Source: Actinoplanes couchii (lineage in GTDB: Bacteria > Actinomycetota > Actinomycetes > Mycobacteriales > Micromonosporaceae). Taken from it: a DNA stretch of 64,000 nt. The translations under genes were made by a program, and so were the position numbers. The stretch spans positions 1 through 64,000 of the forward strand of contig NZ_BOMG01000094.1 in assembly GCF_016862075.1 (NCBI RefSeq), written 5' to 3'. Positions 51,048-59,706 of the stretch are shown in pieces (the stretch's first letter is position 1; each line of letters starts with the position of its first letter). Under the pieces are notes generated by a model. It was not told the DNA's origin. It saw only the letters and a list, made by a program, of their open reading frames with translations, and did no database searches.

Positions 51048-51899
51048 CAGCCGGGCGCACCGCTGCGGGTCCTCGGTCAATCCGGCCGACAACCCCCACA
51101 ACCAGTAGTCGGCGGTACGGAACACCACCCAGTCCCGGCTCCGGTCCCGTTCGGTGCCCGCGGCGGTGACGGCGACGTCGAAGTGCCGCACGATGTCCGC
51201 CGGTGTCGCCATGTCGTCCAGCCGGGTCCACAGAACCCGCCCCAGGTCGTAGTCGATCTCCCCACGCAGCAGCACCGGGTCGACCACCAGCCAGTCCTCC
51301 CGCCCGGCCCGCAATACCTGCCCCGAGTGCAGATCCCCGTCGACGGCGTACCCGGACCGGTCCTCCGACAGCCGTACACCGATGTCGAGCGCCTCGCGCA
51401 GAAGCCTGTCCGGGAACGGCCGTCCGAGCTGAACCCACTCCCGTTCCATCGTGCCCATCCGCCGCGCGACGGCCTCCGAGGTGCCGGTGACGTCCGGCGG
51501 CCCCGGAACCGCCAGCCGGCGCATCATCGTGCACAGCACGTGCACGGCCTCCTCGGCCGGGACGTCCTCGAGGGAGGTGCCGGGCCGCAGCCGCTCCAGG
51601 AGCATCGCGCCGTCCTCGTCGTGGACGTCGATCAGGCGTGCCGTCCCGCGCCCGTCCCAGAACCGTAGCGCCGCGGCCTGCCGCCCGACGTCGGGCCCCG
51701 GCGGCGACAGCCGCAGAACGAATTCGTCACCGTCCCGGGTGACCGGGACGACCAAGGCGTTCGACCCGTGCATCGCCTCGCCCGCGACGGTCAGCCGCCA
51801 GCGGTCGCAGCCGGCCCGGACCAGGCCGGGCAGCGCGTCGAGCCACCGCGTCCCGTCGCGCCACCAGCGGGGCATGTCGCGGAACGACGGCGGGATCAT
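51033..51899 (-). CDS. Aminoglycoside phosphotransferase (APH(6)-like)
   Basis: 288 residues. YAVDGDLHSGQVLRAGREDWLVVDPVLLRGEIDYDLGRVLW has the catalytic HxD region in altered form (DGDLHSGQ for HGDLHxxN) and a DP metal site, as in streptomycin 6-phosphotransferases. ALRFWDGRGTARLIDVHDEDGAMLLERLRPG is the N-lobe hinge. Drug resistance is possible but unproven; many homologues are housekeeping. It overlaps the methyltransferase stop by 4 bp (ATGA). Confidence 0.82.
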   Translation of the reverse strand: MIPPSFRDMPRWWRDGTRWLDALPGLVRAGCDRWRLTVAGEAMHGSNALVVPVTRDGDEFVLRLSPPGPDVGRQAAALRFWDGRGTARLIDVHDEDGAMLLERLRPGTSLEDVPAEEAVHVLCTMMRRLAVPGPPDVTGTSEAVARRMGTMEREWVQLGRPFPDRLLREALDIGVRLSEDRSGYAVDGDLHSGQVLRAGREDWLVVDPVLLRGEIDYDLGRVLWTRLDDMATPADIVRHFDVAVTAAGTERDRSRDWVVFRTADYWLWGLSAGLTEDPQRCARLSGAL

Positions 51900-52702
51900 G
51901 CGCGGCCCGACGCCAGCAGCGCCGACGTGGGCAGCCCGAGCCGGCCGTCGGCGTCGAGCAGGGGCGCGACGTGCTCGTCGTAGTGGGCGCGGACCCGGGC
52001 GACGGTGGCGGCGTCCTGTCGTTGCAGGATCAGGCCGGGGGAGCCGATGCCGTTGGCGGGGCCGCTCCACCAGGCTTCCGGGTCGGTGCGGTGTGTCCAG
52101 AACAGGGTTTCGCAGGCCACGTCGCCCAGTCCGGCCCGGCGCAGCAGATCGGCGAACCCGGCGGCGGTCCGGGGGAAGTCCCGGTCGGCCGGCAGCCGGG
52201 GCAGGTCGTCCGGGATCGCCACTCCCGCCGCGGTGAACACTGTGGTCCAGAGCCGTTGCGCGGCCGGCGCCGGCACCGGCCAGATCGTCGCGGCCACCCG
52301 TGCGCCGGGCCGGGCCAGCCGGCGCATCTCGCCGACGGCGGCGAGCGGGTCCCCGACGTGGTTGACCACGAAGTTGGCGACCACCGCGTCGAAACCGTCG
52401 TCGCCGAACGGCAGATCGGGCAGCGTCGCCCGGCGCACCTCGGCGTCCGGGATCCGGCGGCCGGTCGCCGCCACCATGCTGGGCTCGGCGTCGACCGCGA
52501 CGACCTTCACCCCGCGGGCGTACGCCAGGGCGGCGACCGTCCCGGTGCCGGTCCCCACGTCGAGGAGCCGCTGACCGGCCCGCACCCGCACGGCGTCCAG
52601 CAGGGCCCCCGCCGGATGGGCGCAGAGCGCCGCGAAACTGCCCCGGAACGCGGCCGCCTGCCCGGCCCACCGCGCCCGCTCATGATCGTCGAAGCTCGTC
52701 AC
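51896..52702 (-). CDS. Class I SAM-dependent methyltransferase
   Basis: 268 residues. LLDVGTGTGTVAALAYARGVKVVAVDAEPSMV is motif I with the acidic residue binding the SAM ribose, and FDAVVANFVVNHVGDPLAAVGEMRRLARPGARVAATIWP covers motifs II-III (UbiE/COQ5-like). The acceptor is unknown; coupling to the phosphotransferase suggests a shared role. GTG 52702 start, next to AGGTGGGCGG. Confidence 0.88.
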   Translation of the reverse strand: MTSFDDHERARWAGQAAAFRGSFAALCAHPAGALLDAVRVRAGQRLLDVGTGTGTVAALAYARGVKVVAVDAEPSMVAATGRRIPDAEVRRATLPDLPFGDDGFDAVVANFVVNHVGDPLAAVGEMRRLARPGARVAATIWPVPAPAAQRLWTTVFTAAGVAIPDDLPRLPADRDFPRTAAGFADLLRRAGLGDVACETLFWTHRTDPEAWWSGPANGIGSPGLILQRQDAATVARVRAHYDEHVAPLLDADGRLGLPTSALLASGRA

Positions 52703-52749
52703 CCGCCCACCTTGATCGACACCGCCCTCGGCTGGCAACCCGCCCGGCG

Positions 52750-52992
52750 TCACCCGACCGGGCCGGTGACGGGCCGGATCTCGGACCGGGGCTCGGCCAG
52801 CCAGGCGGCCACCAGCACACTCAGCACGATCACCGCCACCACCCACACCAGGGTGGTCACCAACCGGCGGCGCCGACGGTCCCGCCGGCGCCCCTCGGCC
52901 ATGACCCGGTGCAGGTCGATGTGGCAGCCGTCGCCGGGCGCTTCCCGAAACAGTGCGAACAGCCGCCGCATCTGGTCGTCATGGGTGTTCAC
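52750..52992 (-). CDS. Small single-pass membrane protein
   Basis: 80 residues: an acidic/helical N-terminus (HDDQMRRLFALFREAP), a run of arginines (EGRRRDRRRRRLVT) and one helix (TLVWVVAVIVLSVLVAAWLA), then a short tail. The positive-inside rule places the N-terminus in the cytoplasm. Family not recognised. GTG 52992 follows GGGAGC. Confidence 0.65.
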   Translation of the reverse strand: MNTHDDQMRRLFALFREAPGDGCHIDLHRVMAEGRRRDRRRRRLVTTLVWVVAVIVLSVLVAAWLAEPRSEIRPVTGPVG

Positions 52993-53069
52993 GAATGCTC
53001 CCTCTCTGTCACTTCGCCTATAGAGACGGCGGCGCCGCGACTTCTGTGGCGGTGACGGGAGCGGCGGAT

Positions 53070-54038
53070 CTACGTGAGCCGCCGCCGGGAGTCGGCGGCG
53101 GTGGCGATCAGCACGTCGAGCAGCTCCGGGAAGGACAGGCCGGCGTGTTTCCACATCTGCGGGAACTGGGAGGCCGCGGTCATGCCCGGGAAGGTGTTGA
53201 CCTCGTTGACCACCGGCTCCGGATCGGTGGCGCCGGGGTCCGGCACGAAGAAGTCGACCCGGAGCAGACCCCAGCAGTCCAGGGCCCGGAAGACCTGGAT
53301 CGCCCGGTCCTGCAGCAGCCGGGTGGTGGCGTCGTCGAGCATGGCGGGGATCTGGAACACGGCGCCGCCGTCGTACTTGGCCGCGTAGTCGAAGAACCCG
53401 CCCGCCACGGTGATCTCCAGCGGCGGTCCGGCCACCAGGCGCCCGTCCGGGTACTGCAGGACGGCCACGTCCACCTCGCGGCCCGGCACCGCCTGTTCGA
53501 CCAGCACCTTCCGGTCCTGGATACGGGCCAGGCGTACCGCCGCGGGAAGATCCGCCCGGTCGGTGACCCGGGAGACACCCAGGCTCGACCCCGACCGGGC
53601 CGGTTTGACGAACACCGGCAGCGGAGTCCCCGGCGGCACGGTCTCCTCACCGTCGTCCAGGGTGATCCCGCCGGCGACCCGCAGACCGTCGGCCACCAGC
53701 AGTTTCTTGGTCACCGCCTTGTCCATGCCGGCCGCACTGGCGAAGACCCCGTTTCCCACGTACGCCACCCCGAGCCATTCCAGCAGCGCCTGCAACCGGC
53801 CGTCCTCGCCGTACGGTCCGTGCATCGCGGGAAACACCACGTCACAACTCCGGATCACGTGCAGGGCTCCGGTCAGCGGCACCGGGGCGCCGTCGACGTG
53901 CCACTGCCCGTCCCGCCCGATCAACAACTCGGTGACCTGGTAGACCTCCCGATCGAGGTGGTCGAGGATGCTGCCCGCCGAGGCGCGGGACACGTCGTGT
54001 TCGCCGCTGCGCCCGCCGTGGATCAGTGCAAGTCTCAC
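53070..54038 (-). CDS. ddl: D-alanine--D-alanine ligase
   Basis: 322 residues, ATP-grasp fold: VRLALIHGGRSGEHDVSRASAGSI (N-terminal), FVKPARSGSSLGVSRV (ATP-grasp), LEITVAGGFFDYAAKYDGGAVFQIPA (omega loop) and VNEVNTFPGMTAASQFPQMW (Mg and phosphate). The Tyr and Lys of DYAAKY mark D-Ala-D-Ala specificity, unlike VanA-type ligases, which have His there; the usual Glu of EAKY is Ala. It makes the cell-wall dipeptide. GTG start overlaps the alr stop (GTGA). Confidence 0.92.
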   Translation of the reverse strand: MRLALIHGGRSGEHDVSRASAGSILDHLDREVYQVTELLIGRDGQWHVDGAPVPLTGALHVIRSCDVVFPAMHGPYGEDGRLQALLEWLGVAYVGNGVFASAAGMDKAVTKKLLVADGLRVAGGITLDDGEETVPPGTPLPVFVKPARSGSSLGVSRVTDRADLPAAVRLARIQDRKVLVEQAVPGREVDVAVLQYPDGRLVAGPPLEITVAGGFFDYAAKYDGGAVFQIPAMLDDATTRLLQDRAIQVFRALDCWGLLRVDFFVPDPGATDPEPVVNEVNTFPGMTAASQFPQMWKHAGLSFPELLDVLIATAADSRRRLT

Positions 54039-55138
54039 TGGTGTCGTACCTCTCCGTACTGGTGCAGGCGTGGTATCCGGGTACCGACGCCGGTCAGGAT
54101 CTCGTGCGGGTTGGTGCCGGCCCACCGCGCCCATTCGTCCACCGTGGGTTCGCCCGGCCCCGCTCCGAACAGCACGACCGGGTCGCCCAGCCGTACCGGA
54201 AGGTCACCGGCGTCGACGACGCACTGGTCCATCGCGATCCGCCCGACGATCGGGCAGCGGCGGCCGCCGAGCCACACCTCGGCCCGGCCCCGGACAGCCC
54301 GCGGGACACCGTCGGCGTAGCCCAGTGGCAGCAGCGCCAGCGTCACCGGCCGGTCGGTGACGTGGTCGGGGCCGTACGACACCCCGGTGCCGGCCGGAAC
54401 CCGTTTGACGTTCACCACCCGCGACCGCAGGGTCATCACCGGCCGCAGCCCCGGCCCCACCCCGTAGAGGGCGATCCCGATCCGGCACAGGCCGAACCGG
54501 GCCCGGGGCACCGCCAGCGCGGTGACGGAGTTGGCCAGGTGCAGCAGCGGCGGGTCGAGTCCGGCGGCCCGCGCGACACGTACGGCGTCCTCGTACGTCG
54601 CGATCTCCCGGTCCGTCGCCGGTTCGCCGGCCGGATGCGACCAGACACCCCGGACCCGTACCGTCTCCTCGGTCTCGTACTTGTGCGCCCAGGCGACCAG
54701 CTCCGGCCAGTCGTCCGGCCCGGCGCCGTTACGCGACAACCCGATGTCCACCTTGAGCTGCACATGGGCCGGCCTGCCGAGGGTGCGGGCCGCCGCGGCG
54801 ACGGCGTGCAGATGCGCCACCGTGGAGACGCCGAGATCGACATGGGCCGCGATCAGCCGGGCGAAGTCCTCGTCCGGCGGGTGCAGCCAGCTCAGGACCG
54901 GCGCGGTCAGGCCGGCCGCCCGCAACTCCAGGGCCTCCCGCGCCGAGGTGGCGCCGAGCCAGGTCGCCCCGGCGGCGACGGCGGCCCGGGCGACCGCGAC
55001 CGCGCCGTGTCCGAAACCGTCCGCCTTGACCACGGCCATCACCGCCGTGCCGGTGGCCGCGGCGACCGTCCGCACGTTGGCGGCGACGGCGGCCAGATCG
55101 ACCACCGCCTCGCCCGCGCTCTTCAGAGGGGAGATCAT
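54035..55138 (-). CDS. alr: Alanine racemase
   Basis: 367 residues. VMAVVKADGFGHG carries the PLP-binding Lys38 and RVPAGTGVSYGPDHV the second catalytic Tyr of the fold-III racemases; ARFGLCRIGIALYGVGP and GRIAMDQCVVD are conserved substrate and PLP segments. It makes D-Ala for the ligase encoded next. ATG 55138 is chosen over TTG 55144; no good ribosome-binding site is visible. A paired alr-ddl copy next to a xylan locus is likely accessory to the main copies elsewhere (inference). Confidence 0.92.
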   Translation of the reverse strand: MISPLKSAGEAVVDLAAVAANVRTVAAATGTAVMAVVKADGFGHGAVAVARAAVAAGATWLGATSAREALELRAAGLTAPVLSWLHPPDEDFARLIAAHVDLGVSTVAHLHAVAAAARTLGRPAHVQLKVDIGLSRNGAGPDDWPELVAWAHKYETEETVRVRGVWSHPAGEPATDREIATYEDAVRVARAAGLDPPLLHLANSVTALAVPRARFGLCRIGIALYGVGPGLRPVMTLRSRVVNVKRVPAGTGVSYGPDHVTDRPVTLALLPLGYADGVPRAVRGRAEVWLGGRRCPIVGRIAMDQCVVDAGDLPVRLGDPVVLFGAGPGEPTVDEWARWAGTNPHEILTGVGTRIPRLHQYGEVRHQ

Positions 55139-55159
55139 GGTCAAGACGGGTGTCCGATC

Positions 55160-55195
55160 GCCGGCCGAAAGGGGATCTTGATCATTTCGGCCGGC
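55160..55195. terminator. Terminator hairpin downstream of the ABC importer genes
   Basis: GCCGGCCGAAA (55160-55170) pairs perfectly with TTTCGGCCGGC (55185-55195) around a 14-nt loop. It lies 44 bp beyond the stop of the last permease gene and before alr. There is no U-run, as is common in actinomycetes. Confidence 0.7.
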
Positions 55196-55238
55196 CCGTC
55201 GGACCAGCGTCAGCGCGGTCTTTATCGGCCGTTTATGT

Positions 55239-56069
55239 TCAGCCCTTGACCGCGCCGGTCAGGCCGCCGACGATGCGGCGTTCGAAGAGGCTGAAGAAGA
55301 TCAGGGCCGGAATCATCGACAGCGAGGTGAACGCCAGGACCTTCGCGGTGTCGACCGAGTACTGGGAGGAGAACGCCTGCACCCCCAGCGGCAGGGTGAA
55401 CCCGTCCTGCTCGTTGAGGATGAACAGCGGCAGCAGGTAACTGTTCCAGCTGTTGACGAACGCGAGGATGCCCACCGTGATCAGGCCGGGTACCGACAGC
55501 GGCAGCACCATCCGCCAGAAGAACCCGAGCCGGCTGCACCTGTCGATGGCGGCCGCCTCCTCGATCTCCTTCGGGATCGCCCGCAGGAACGGCACCAGGA
55601 TGATGATCGTGGTGGGCAGCCCGAACGCGATCTGCGGCAGGATCACCCCGGGCAGCGTGTTCACCAGCCCCAGCTCCTTGACCAGCAGGTACAGCGGCGT
55701 GATGGCCACCGTCACCGGGAACATCAGGCCGGAGGCGAACAGCGCGTACATCGCCGCCCGCCCCCGGAACCGGTAGCGGGCCAGGGCATAGCTGGCCATC
55801 ACGCCGAGCGCGACCACGCCCATCGTGGTCGCGAGCGCCGCGACTGTCGAGTTACCGGCCTGACGCCAGAAGACGTCGCTGGTCATCACGTCGGTGTAGT
55901 TGCCGGTCACCCACGGGCCCGGCAGCCCGGCCGGGTCGGTGGTGATCTGCGAGTTGGTCCGGAACCCGCCGAGGATGATGTAGACGACCGGCCCCAGCAT
56001 CACCCCGATCAGCAGCAGCGCGGCGAGGTAGACGACCGGATTGCCCCAGCCGTTGCTCTTCCCGGTCAT
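55239..56069 (-). CDS. ABC sugar transporter permease, MalG type
   Basis: 276 residues, six helices. The EAA loop EEAAAIDRCSRLGFFWRMVLPLSVPG contacts the ATPase. The class is the carbohydrate-uptake CUT1 family. ATGA overlap with the MalF-type gene. No ATPase gene is present in the cluster; CUT1 systems of actinomycetes often share the ATPase MsiK (established knowledge). The neighbours make xylo-oligosaccharides the likely substrate. Confidence 0.92.
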   Translation of the reverse strand: MTGKSNGWGNPVVYLAALLLIGVMLGPVVYIILGGFRTNSQITTDPAGLPGPWVTGNYTDVMTSDVFWRQAGNSTVAALATTMGVVALGVMASYALARYRFRGRAAMYALFASGLMFPVTVAITPLYLLVKELGLVNTLPGVILPQIAFGLPTTIIILVPFLRAIPKEIEEAAAIDRCSRLGFFWRMVLPLSVPGLITVGILAFVNSWNSYLLPLFILNEQDGFTLPLGVQAFSSQYSVDTAKVLAFTSLSMIPALIFFSLFERRIVGGLTGAVKG

Positions 56070-57034
56070 GACCTTCCCTCCGGCAGGGCGTCGCGGCGCA
56101 GGACAAAACGCTGGTAGACGAGCGCGATGATCATCGAGATGAAGAAGAGCACCACCGCCACGGCGTTGCCGTAGCCGTAGTTGCCCGCGTTGCGGCCCTC
56201 GGAGACCATGTACGTCGCCATCGTCGAGGTCCCGGCGGTCGAGGCGACGTACTGGCCCCAGATGATGTAGACCAGATCGAACAGCTGCAGCGCCCCGATG
56301 ATCGACAGGAAGGCCCAGATCCGGATCGTCGGCCCGAGCAGCGGCAGGGTGATCCGCCGCTGGGTCTGCCAGTAGGACGCGCCGTCCACGGCGGCGGCCT
56401 CACGCAGTTCGTCCGGGATGTTCTGCATGCCGGCCAGGAACAGGATCACCGCGAACCCGACGTACTTCCAGGTCAGGATCAGCATCAGGGTCCAGATGGC
56501 CAGTCCCGGGTCGGCCAGCCAGTCGTGGGCCAGCCGGTCCAGGCCGACCGACCGCAGCACGTCGTTGACCGCGCCGTTGGTCTGGAGCATGAGGCTCCAG
56601 GCGGTGGCGACGATGACCTCGGCGATGACGTACGGGACGAAGATCAGAACCCGGATGATCGACTGTCCGCGCATCCGCTGGTTCAGCAGCAGGGCGAGCA
56701 CCAGGGCGATCGGGCCCTGCAGCACCAGCGACAGCACGACGATCTGGCCGTTGTGCCACAGCGCCTCGTGGAACAGGGCGTCCTGCACGATGGTGACGTA
56801 GTTGTCGAACCCGACGAAGTCGGTCGGAACCCCGAATCCCTTCCACCGGTAGAAGCCGTAGTAACCGGCCAGCAGGACCGGGAAGATCACGAATCCGACG
56901 AACATGAGCAGGGCCGGACCGGTCAGGACCGTGATCTCCAGCCGCTGGGCCCAGCCGATCCCGCGCCGGCGGGGGCGGAGCGGAGCCGGCGTGGCGACGC
57001 CGGCTCCGTCCCGGGTGACTGTGGTGCTGGTCAA
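56066..57034 (-). CDS. ABC sugar transporter permease, MalF type
   Basis: 322 residues. RLEITVLTGPALLMFVGFVIFPVLLAGYYGFYRWKGFG is the usual first helix, and ELREAAAVDGASYWQTQRRITLPLLGP the EAA loop. It forms a heterodimer with the 55239-56069 permease; spacing to the binding-protein gene is 3 bp. Confidence 0.93.
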   Translation of the reverse strand: MTSTTVTRDGAGVATPAPLRPRRRGIGWAQRLEITVLTGPALLMFVGFVIFPVLLAGYYGFYRWKGFGVPTDFVGFDNYVTIVQDALFHEALWHNGQIVVLSLVLQGPIALVLALLLNQRMRGQSIIRVLIFVPYVIAEVIVATAWSLMLQTNGAVNDVLRSVGLDRLAHDWLADPGLAIWTLMLILTWKYVGFAVILFLAGMQNIPDELREAAAVDGASYWQTQRRITLPLLGPTIRIWAFLSIIGALQLFDLVYIIWGQYVASTAGTSTMATYMVSEGRNAGNYGYGNAVAVVLFFISMIIALVYQRFVLRRDALPEGRS

Positions 57035-57037
57035 CTG

Positions 57038-58327
57038 TCAGCCCTTCTTGGCCGCGTCGTTGACGGACTGGATGATGCCGGCGACGTCGCCCTTGCCGGC
57101 GAGCAGGTTCACCACACCGACGTTGAGGGCGTTGCCGACGTTCTGGCCGTAGATCGTGTCCAGCCATTGCGAGACGAAAGGAGCCTTGTTGTACGCGTCC
57201 AGAACGGCCTTGAGGTAGTCCTCGGTGACCGCGCCCTGCGCCTCTTTGCTGACCGGCAGCGCGTTGAACGCCTGGTAGTAACCCTCCTGCACGTCCTTGG
57301 TCAGGATGTAGTTCAGGAAGTCGGAGCACTGCTTCGGCGCCTGCGCCGAGCACGAGAAGCCGTCCGCCCCGCCCATGATCGCGGCCGGATCCCCCTGCCC
57401 GCCCGCGACCGCCGGGAACGGGAAGAACCCCAGGTCCGGCAGCGGCTTGGTGTCCTTGGTGAGCGAGGCGATCACACCCGGATCCCAGGCCCCCATCAGT
57501 TCCATGCTGGCCTTGTAGTTGGCGACCAGTCCGGCGGAACTTCCCGCCCCCTGCTGGGCGGAGGTGGTCAGGAACCCCTCGTGGAACGGTTTCGTGTCGG
57601 CGAAGGACTTGAGGTCGTTGCCGGCCTTCGTCCAGCAGGGGTCGCTGAAGTTCTTGTCCTCGGCGGCGGCGTCCAGTGCGGCCGGGGCGCACGCGCGCAG
57701 GGCGAAGAAGTAGTACCAGTGGGCGGCCGGCCAGGCGTCCTTGGCGCCGAGGGCGATCGGCGTGTTCTTCGCCTTCAGCTTGGTGACCGCGGCGCTGAGC
57801 TCCTCGATCGTGGTGGGCGGCGTGGTCACGCCGGCGTCGGCGAGCAGGTTCTTGCTGTACCAGAAACCGCCGGGCAGGATCGAGACCGGTATGGCGTACG
57901 ACTTGCCGTCGACCTGCCCGGTGCCCAGAGCCGCCTCACCGACCGACTGCTTGGTGGCGTCGCTGATCTCGCCGGTGATGTCCTTGAGCTGTCCGGCCTC
58001 GACCATCGCGGCCATCTTGCCGCCACCGCGCTGCAGGAAGATGTCCGGCGCCGAACCGGAGTTCAGCGAGGTCTGCAGCTTGCCGTCGAGATCCTCGTTC
58101 TGCACCGACTGGATCTTGATGGTGACGTTCGGGTTGGCGGTCTGGAAGTCGGCGACCGTCTTGTCCCAGAACGCCTTGCCGGGGCCGGTCGTGGCGTTGT
58201 GCCAGAACTGCATGGTGACCTTGCCATCGGATCCGGCGTCGCCGTCGTCGTCGCTGGAGCAGGCGGCCGCGCCGGTGGCGGACAACGCCAGCGCGGCTGC
58301 CACGGCAAGGGTTCTGGATGGTCGCAT
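57038..58327 (-). CDS. Extracellular sugar-binding lipoprotein of an ABC importer
   Basis: 429 residues. A lipoprotein signal ends in ATGAAAC, with the lipid-bearing Cys near residue 24. MQFWHNATTGPGKAFWDKTVADFQTANPNVTI is the typical start of CUT1 binding proteins, and SILPGGFWYSKNLLADAGV and AWPAAHWYYFFALRACAP line the sugar site. It delivers xylo-oligosaccharides or a similar product to the two permeases. ATG 58327 follows AAAGG. It directly follows the GH10 xylanase gene. Confidence 0.93.
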   Translation of the reverse strand: MRPSRTLAVAAALALSATGAAACSSDDDGDAGSDGKVTMQFWHNATTGPGKAFWDKTVADFQTANPNVTIKIQSVQNEDLDGKLQTSLNSGSAPDIFLQRGGGKMAAMVEAGQLKDITGEISDATKQSVGEAALGTGQVDGKSYAIPVSILPGGFWYSKNLLADAGVTTPPTTIEELSAAVTKLKAKNTPIALGAKDAWPAAHWYYFFALRACAPAALDAAAEDKNFSDPCWTKAGNDLKSFADTKPFHEGFLTTSAQQGAGSSAGLVANYKASMELMGAWDPGVIASLTKDTKPLPDLGFFPFPAVAGGQGDPAAIMGGADGFSCSAQAPKQCSDFLNYILTKDVQEGYYQAFNALPVSKEAQGAVTEDYLKAVLDAYNKAPFVSQWLDTIYGQNVGNALNVGVVNLLAGKGDVAGIIQSVNDAAKKG

Positions 58328-58352
58328 CAAAGATCTACCTTTCGATTCTCGG

Positions 58353-59673
58353 TCAGGCGGTACGGCAGGTCAGCGCGGGCCACGTCCAGTTGCCACCGTG
58401 CTGAACGGTGAAGCCGAAGGAGTTGCCGTTGCCGTTCGGGCGGCCGGTCATCACGGTGCCGCTGGAGTCCCAGGAGGCGGTGACGTTCCAGGTGGCGGTG
58501 ATGCGCTGGGGCCGAGGACACCGTCACCGTGACGATCCAGTCGTCGGAGCCGGTGACGGTCACCTGGCCGTTGAAGCGGTCGTTCCACTTCTGGCCCTCG
58601 CTGTAGGTGGCGGTGCAGGTCCCACCGGGCTGGCTCGGCGACGGGCCGGGGCTGGAGCCGCCGTTGTTCAGGGCGGCGAGCACGGCGTCGTACGCCGCCT
58701 TCTTCTGCCCGTTGCCGTTGAACAGCAGCGGGGTGCCGGAGGCGCGCCACGAGTCGCTGTCGCGCACGCCCCAGACGGTGATCCCGTTGCACCGGGTGAC
58801 CGCCAGGCAGGCCTGGACGATGCCGCGGTACTGCTCGGCCTGACCGCTGCCGGAGCCCTCGATGTCCAGTTCGGTGATCTGCACGTCGACACCGAGGTCG
58901 GCGAAGTTCTGCAGGGTGGTGTGGTAGTTGTTCGGCACCGGGTTGCCGCTGTTGAAGTGCGCCTGGAACCCGACACAGTCGATCGGCACCCCACGCTGCT
59001 TGAAGTCCTGGACCATCCGGTAGACGGCCTGGGTCTTCGCGTGTGACCAGTTGTCGGTGTTGTAGTCGTTGTAGCAGAGCTTCGCGCCGGGGTCGGCGGC
59101 CCGCGCGGCCCGGAACGCCGCCTCGATCCAGTCGTTGCCGGTGCGCTGCAGGTTCGAGTCACGGCGGGCGCCGGAGGATCCGTCGGCGAACGCCTCGTTC
59201 ACCACGTCCCAGGAGTGGATCTTGCCGCGGTAGTAGGTCGCGACCCGGGTGACGTGATTGAGCATGGCGTTGCGCAGATTGCTGCCGCTCATGTTCTGCA
59301 TCCAGCCCGGCTGCTGGGAGTGCCAGGCCAGGGTGTGCCCGCGGACCCGCTTGCCGTTGCTGATCGCCCAGTTCACGATCCGGTCACCGGAGGAGAAGCT
59401 GAACTGGTTCTGGTTGGGCTCGGTCGCGTCGAGCTTCATCTCGTTCTCGGCGGTGACCATGTCGAACTCACGGTTCGCGATGGTCGTGTACTGCGAGTCG
59501 CCCAGCCGTCCGCCGGCGATCGCGACACCGAAGTACCTGCCGCGCTCGGCGGCGGACGCGCCCAATGTAGTGCCCGCGTTGGACGTGCCCGGCGACAGGA
59601 TCGCTGTCGCGGCGGTCAGGACGACGACCAAGCCGGTGACGGCGGTTGTACGCCATCGGGTTGATGTTTTCAT
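58353..59673 (-). pseudogene. GH10 endo-xylanase with CBM2, frameshifted near the 3' end
   Basis: About 439 residues if repaired. Signal peptide to about SNA (33). The GH10 barrel includes RGHTLAWHSQQPGW, WDVVNEAFADG (acid/base Glu160) and ITELDIEGSG (nucleophile Glu268). After a Pro/Ser linker, the CBM2 starts at CTATYSEGQKWNDRFNG; an extra C in the CCCC run (58508-58511) shifts the frame after VTVSSA. Removing it restores QRITATWNVTASWDSSG and the NGNGNSFGFT / NWTWPALTC end, stopping at 58353. As given, the frame runs on to 58327. The catalytic part is unaffected either way. Confidence 0.9.
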
Positions 59674-59706
59674 CGGAGCGGGGTCTCCTAAGGGATCGGG
59701 GAATGG

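Noticed and set aside
53070..55138. alr-ddl pair as part of a vancomycin-resistance cluster
   Set aside because: The ligase has the D-Ala Tyr/Lys omega loop, and no vanH, vanX or VanRS-like gene is adjacent.
56525..58411. 628-codon plus-strand frame across the ABC importer genes
   Set aside because: The opposite strand encodes three well-recognised transport proteins in this span; the antisense product has no recognisable domain.
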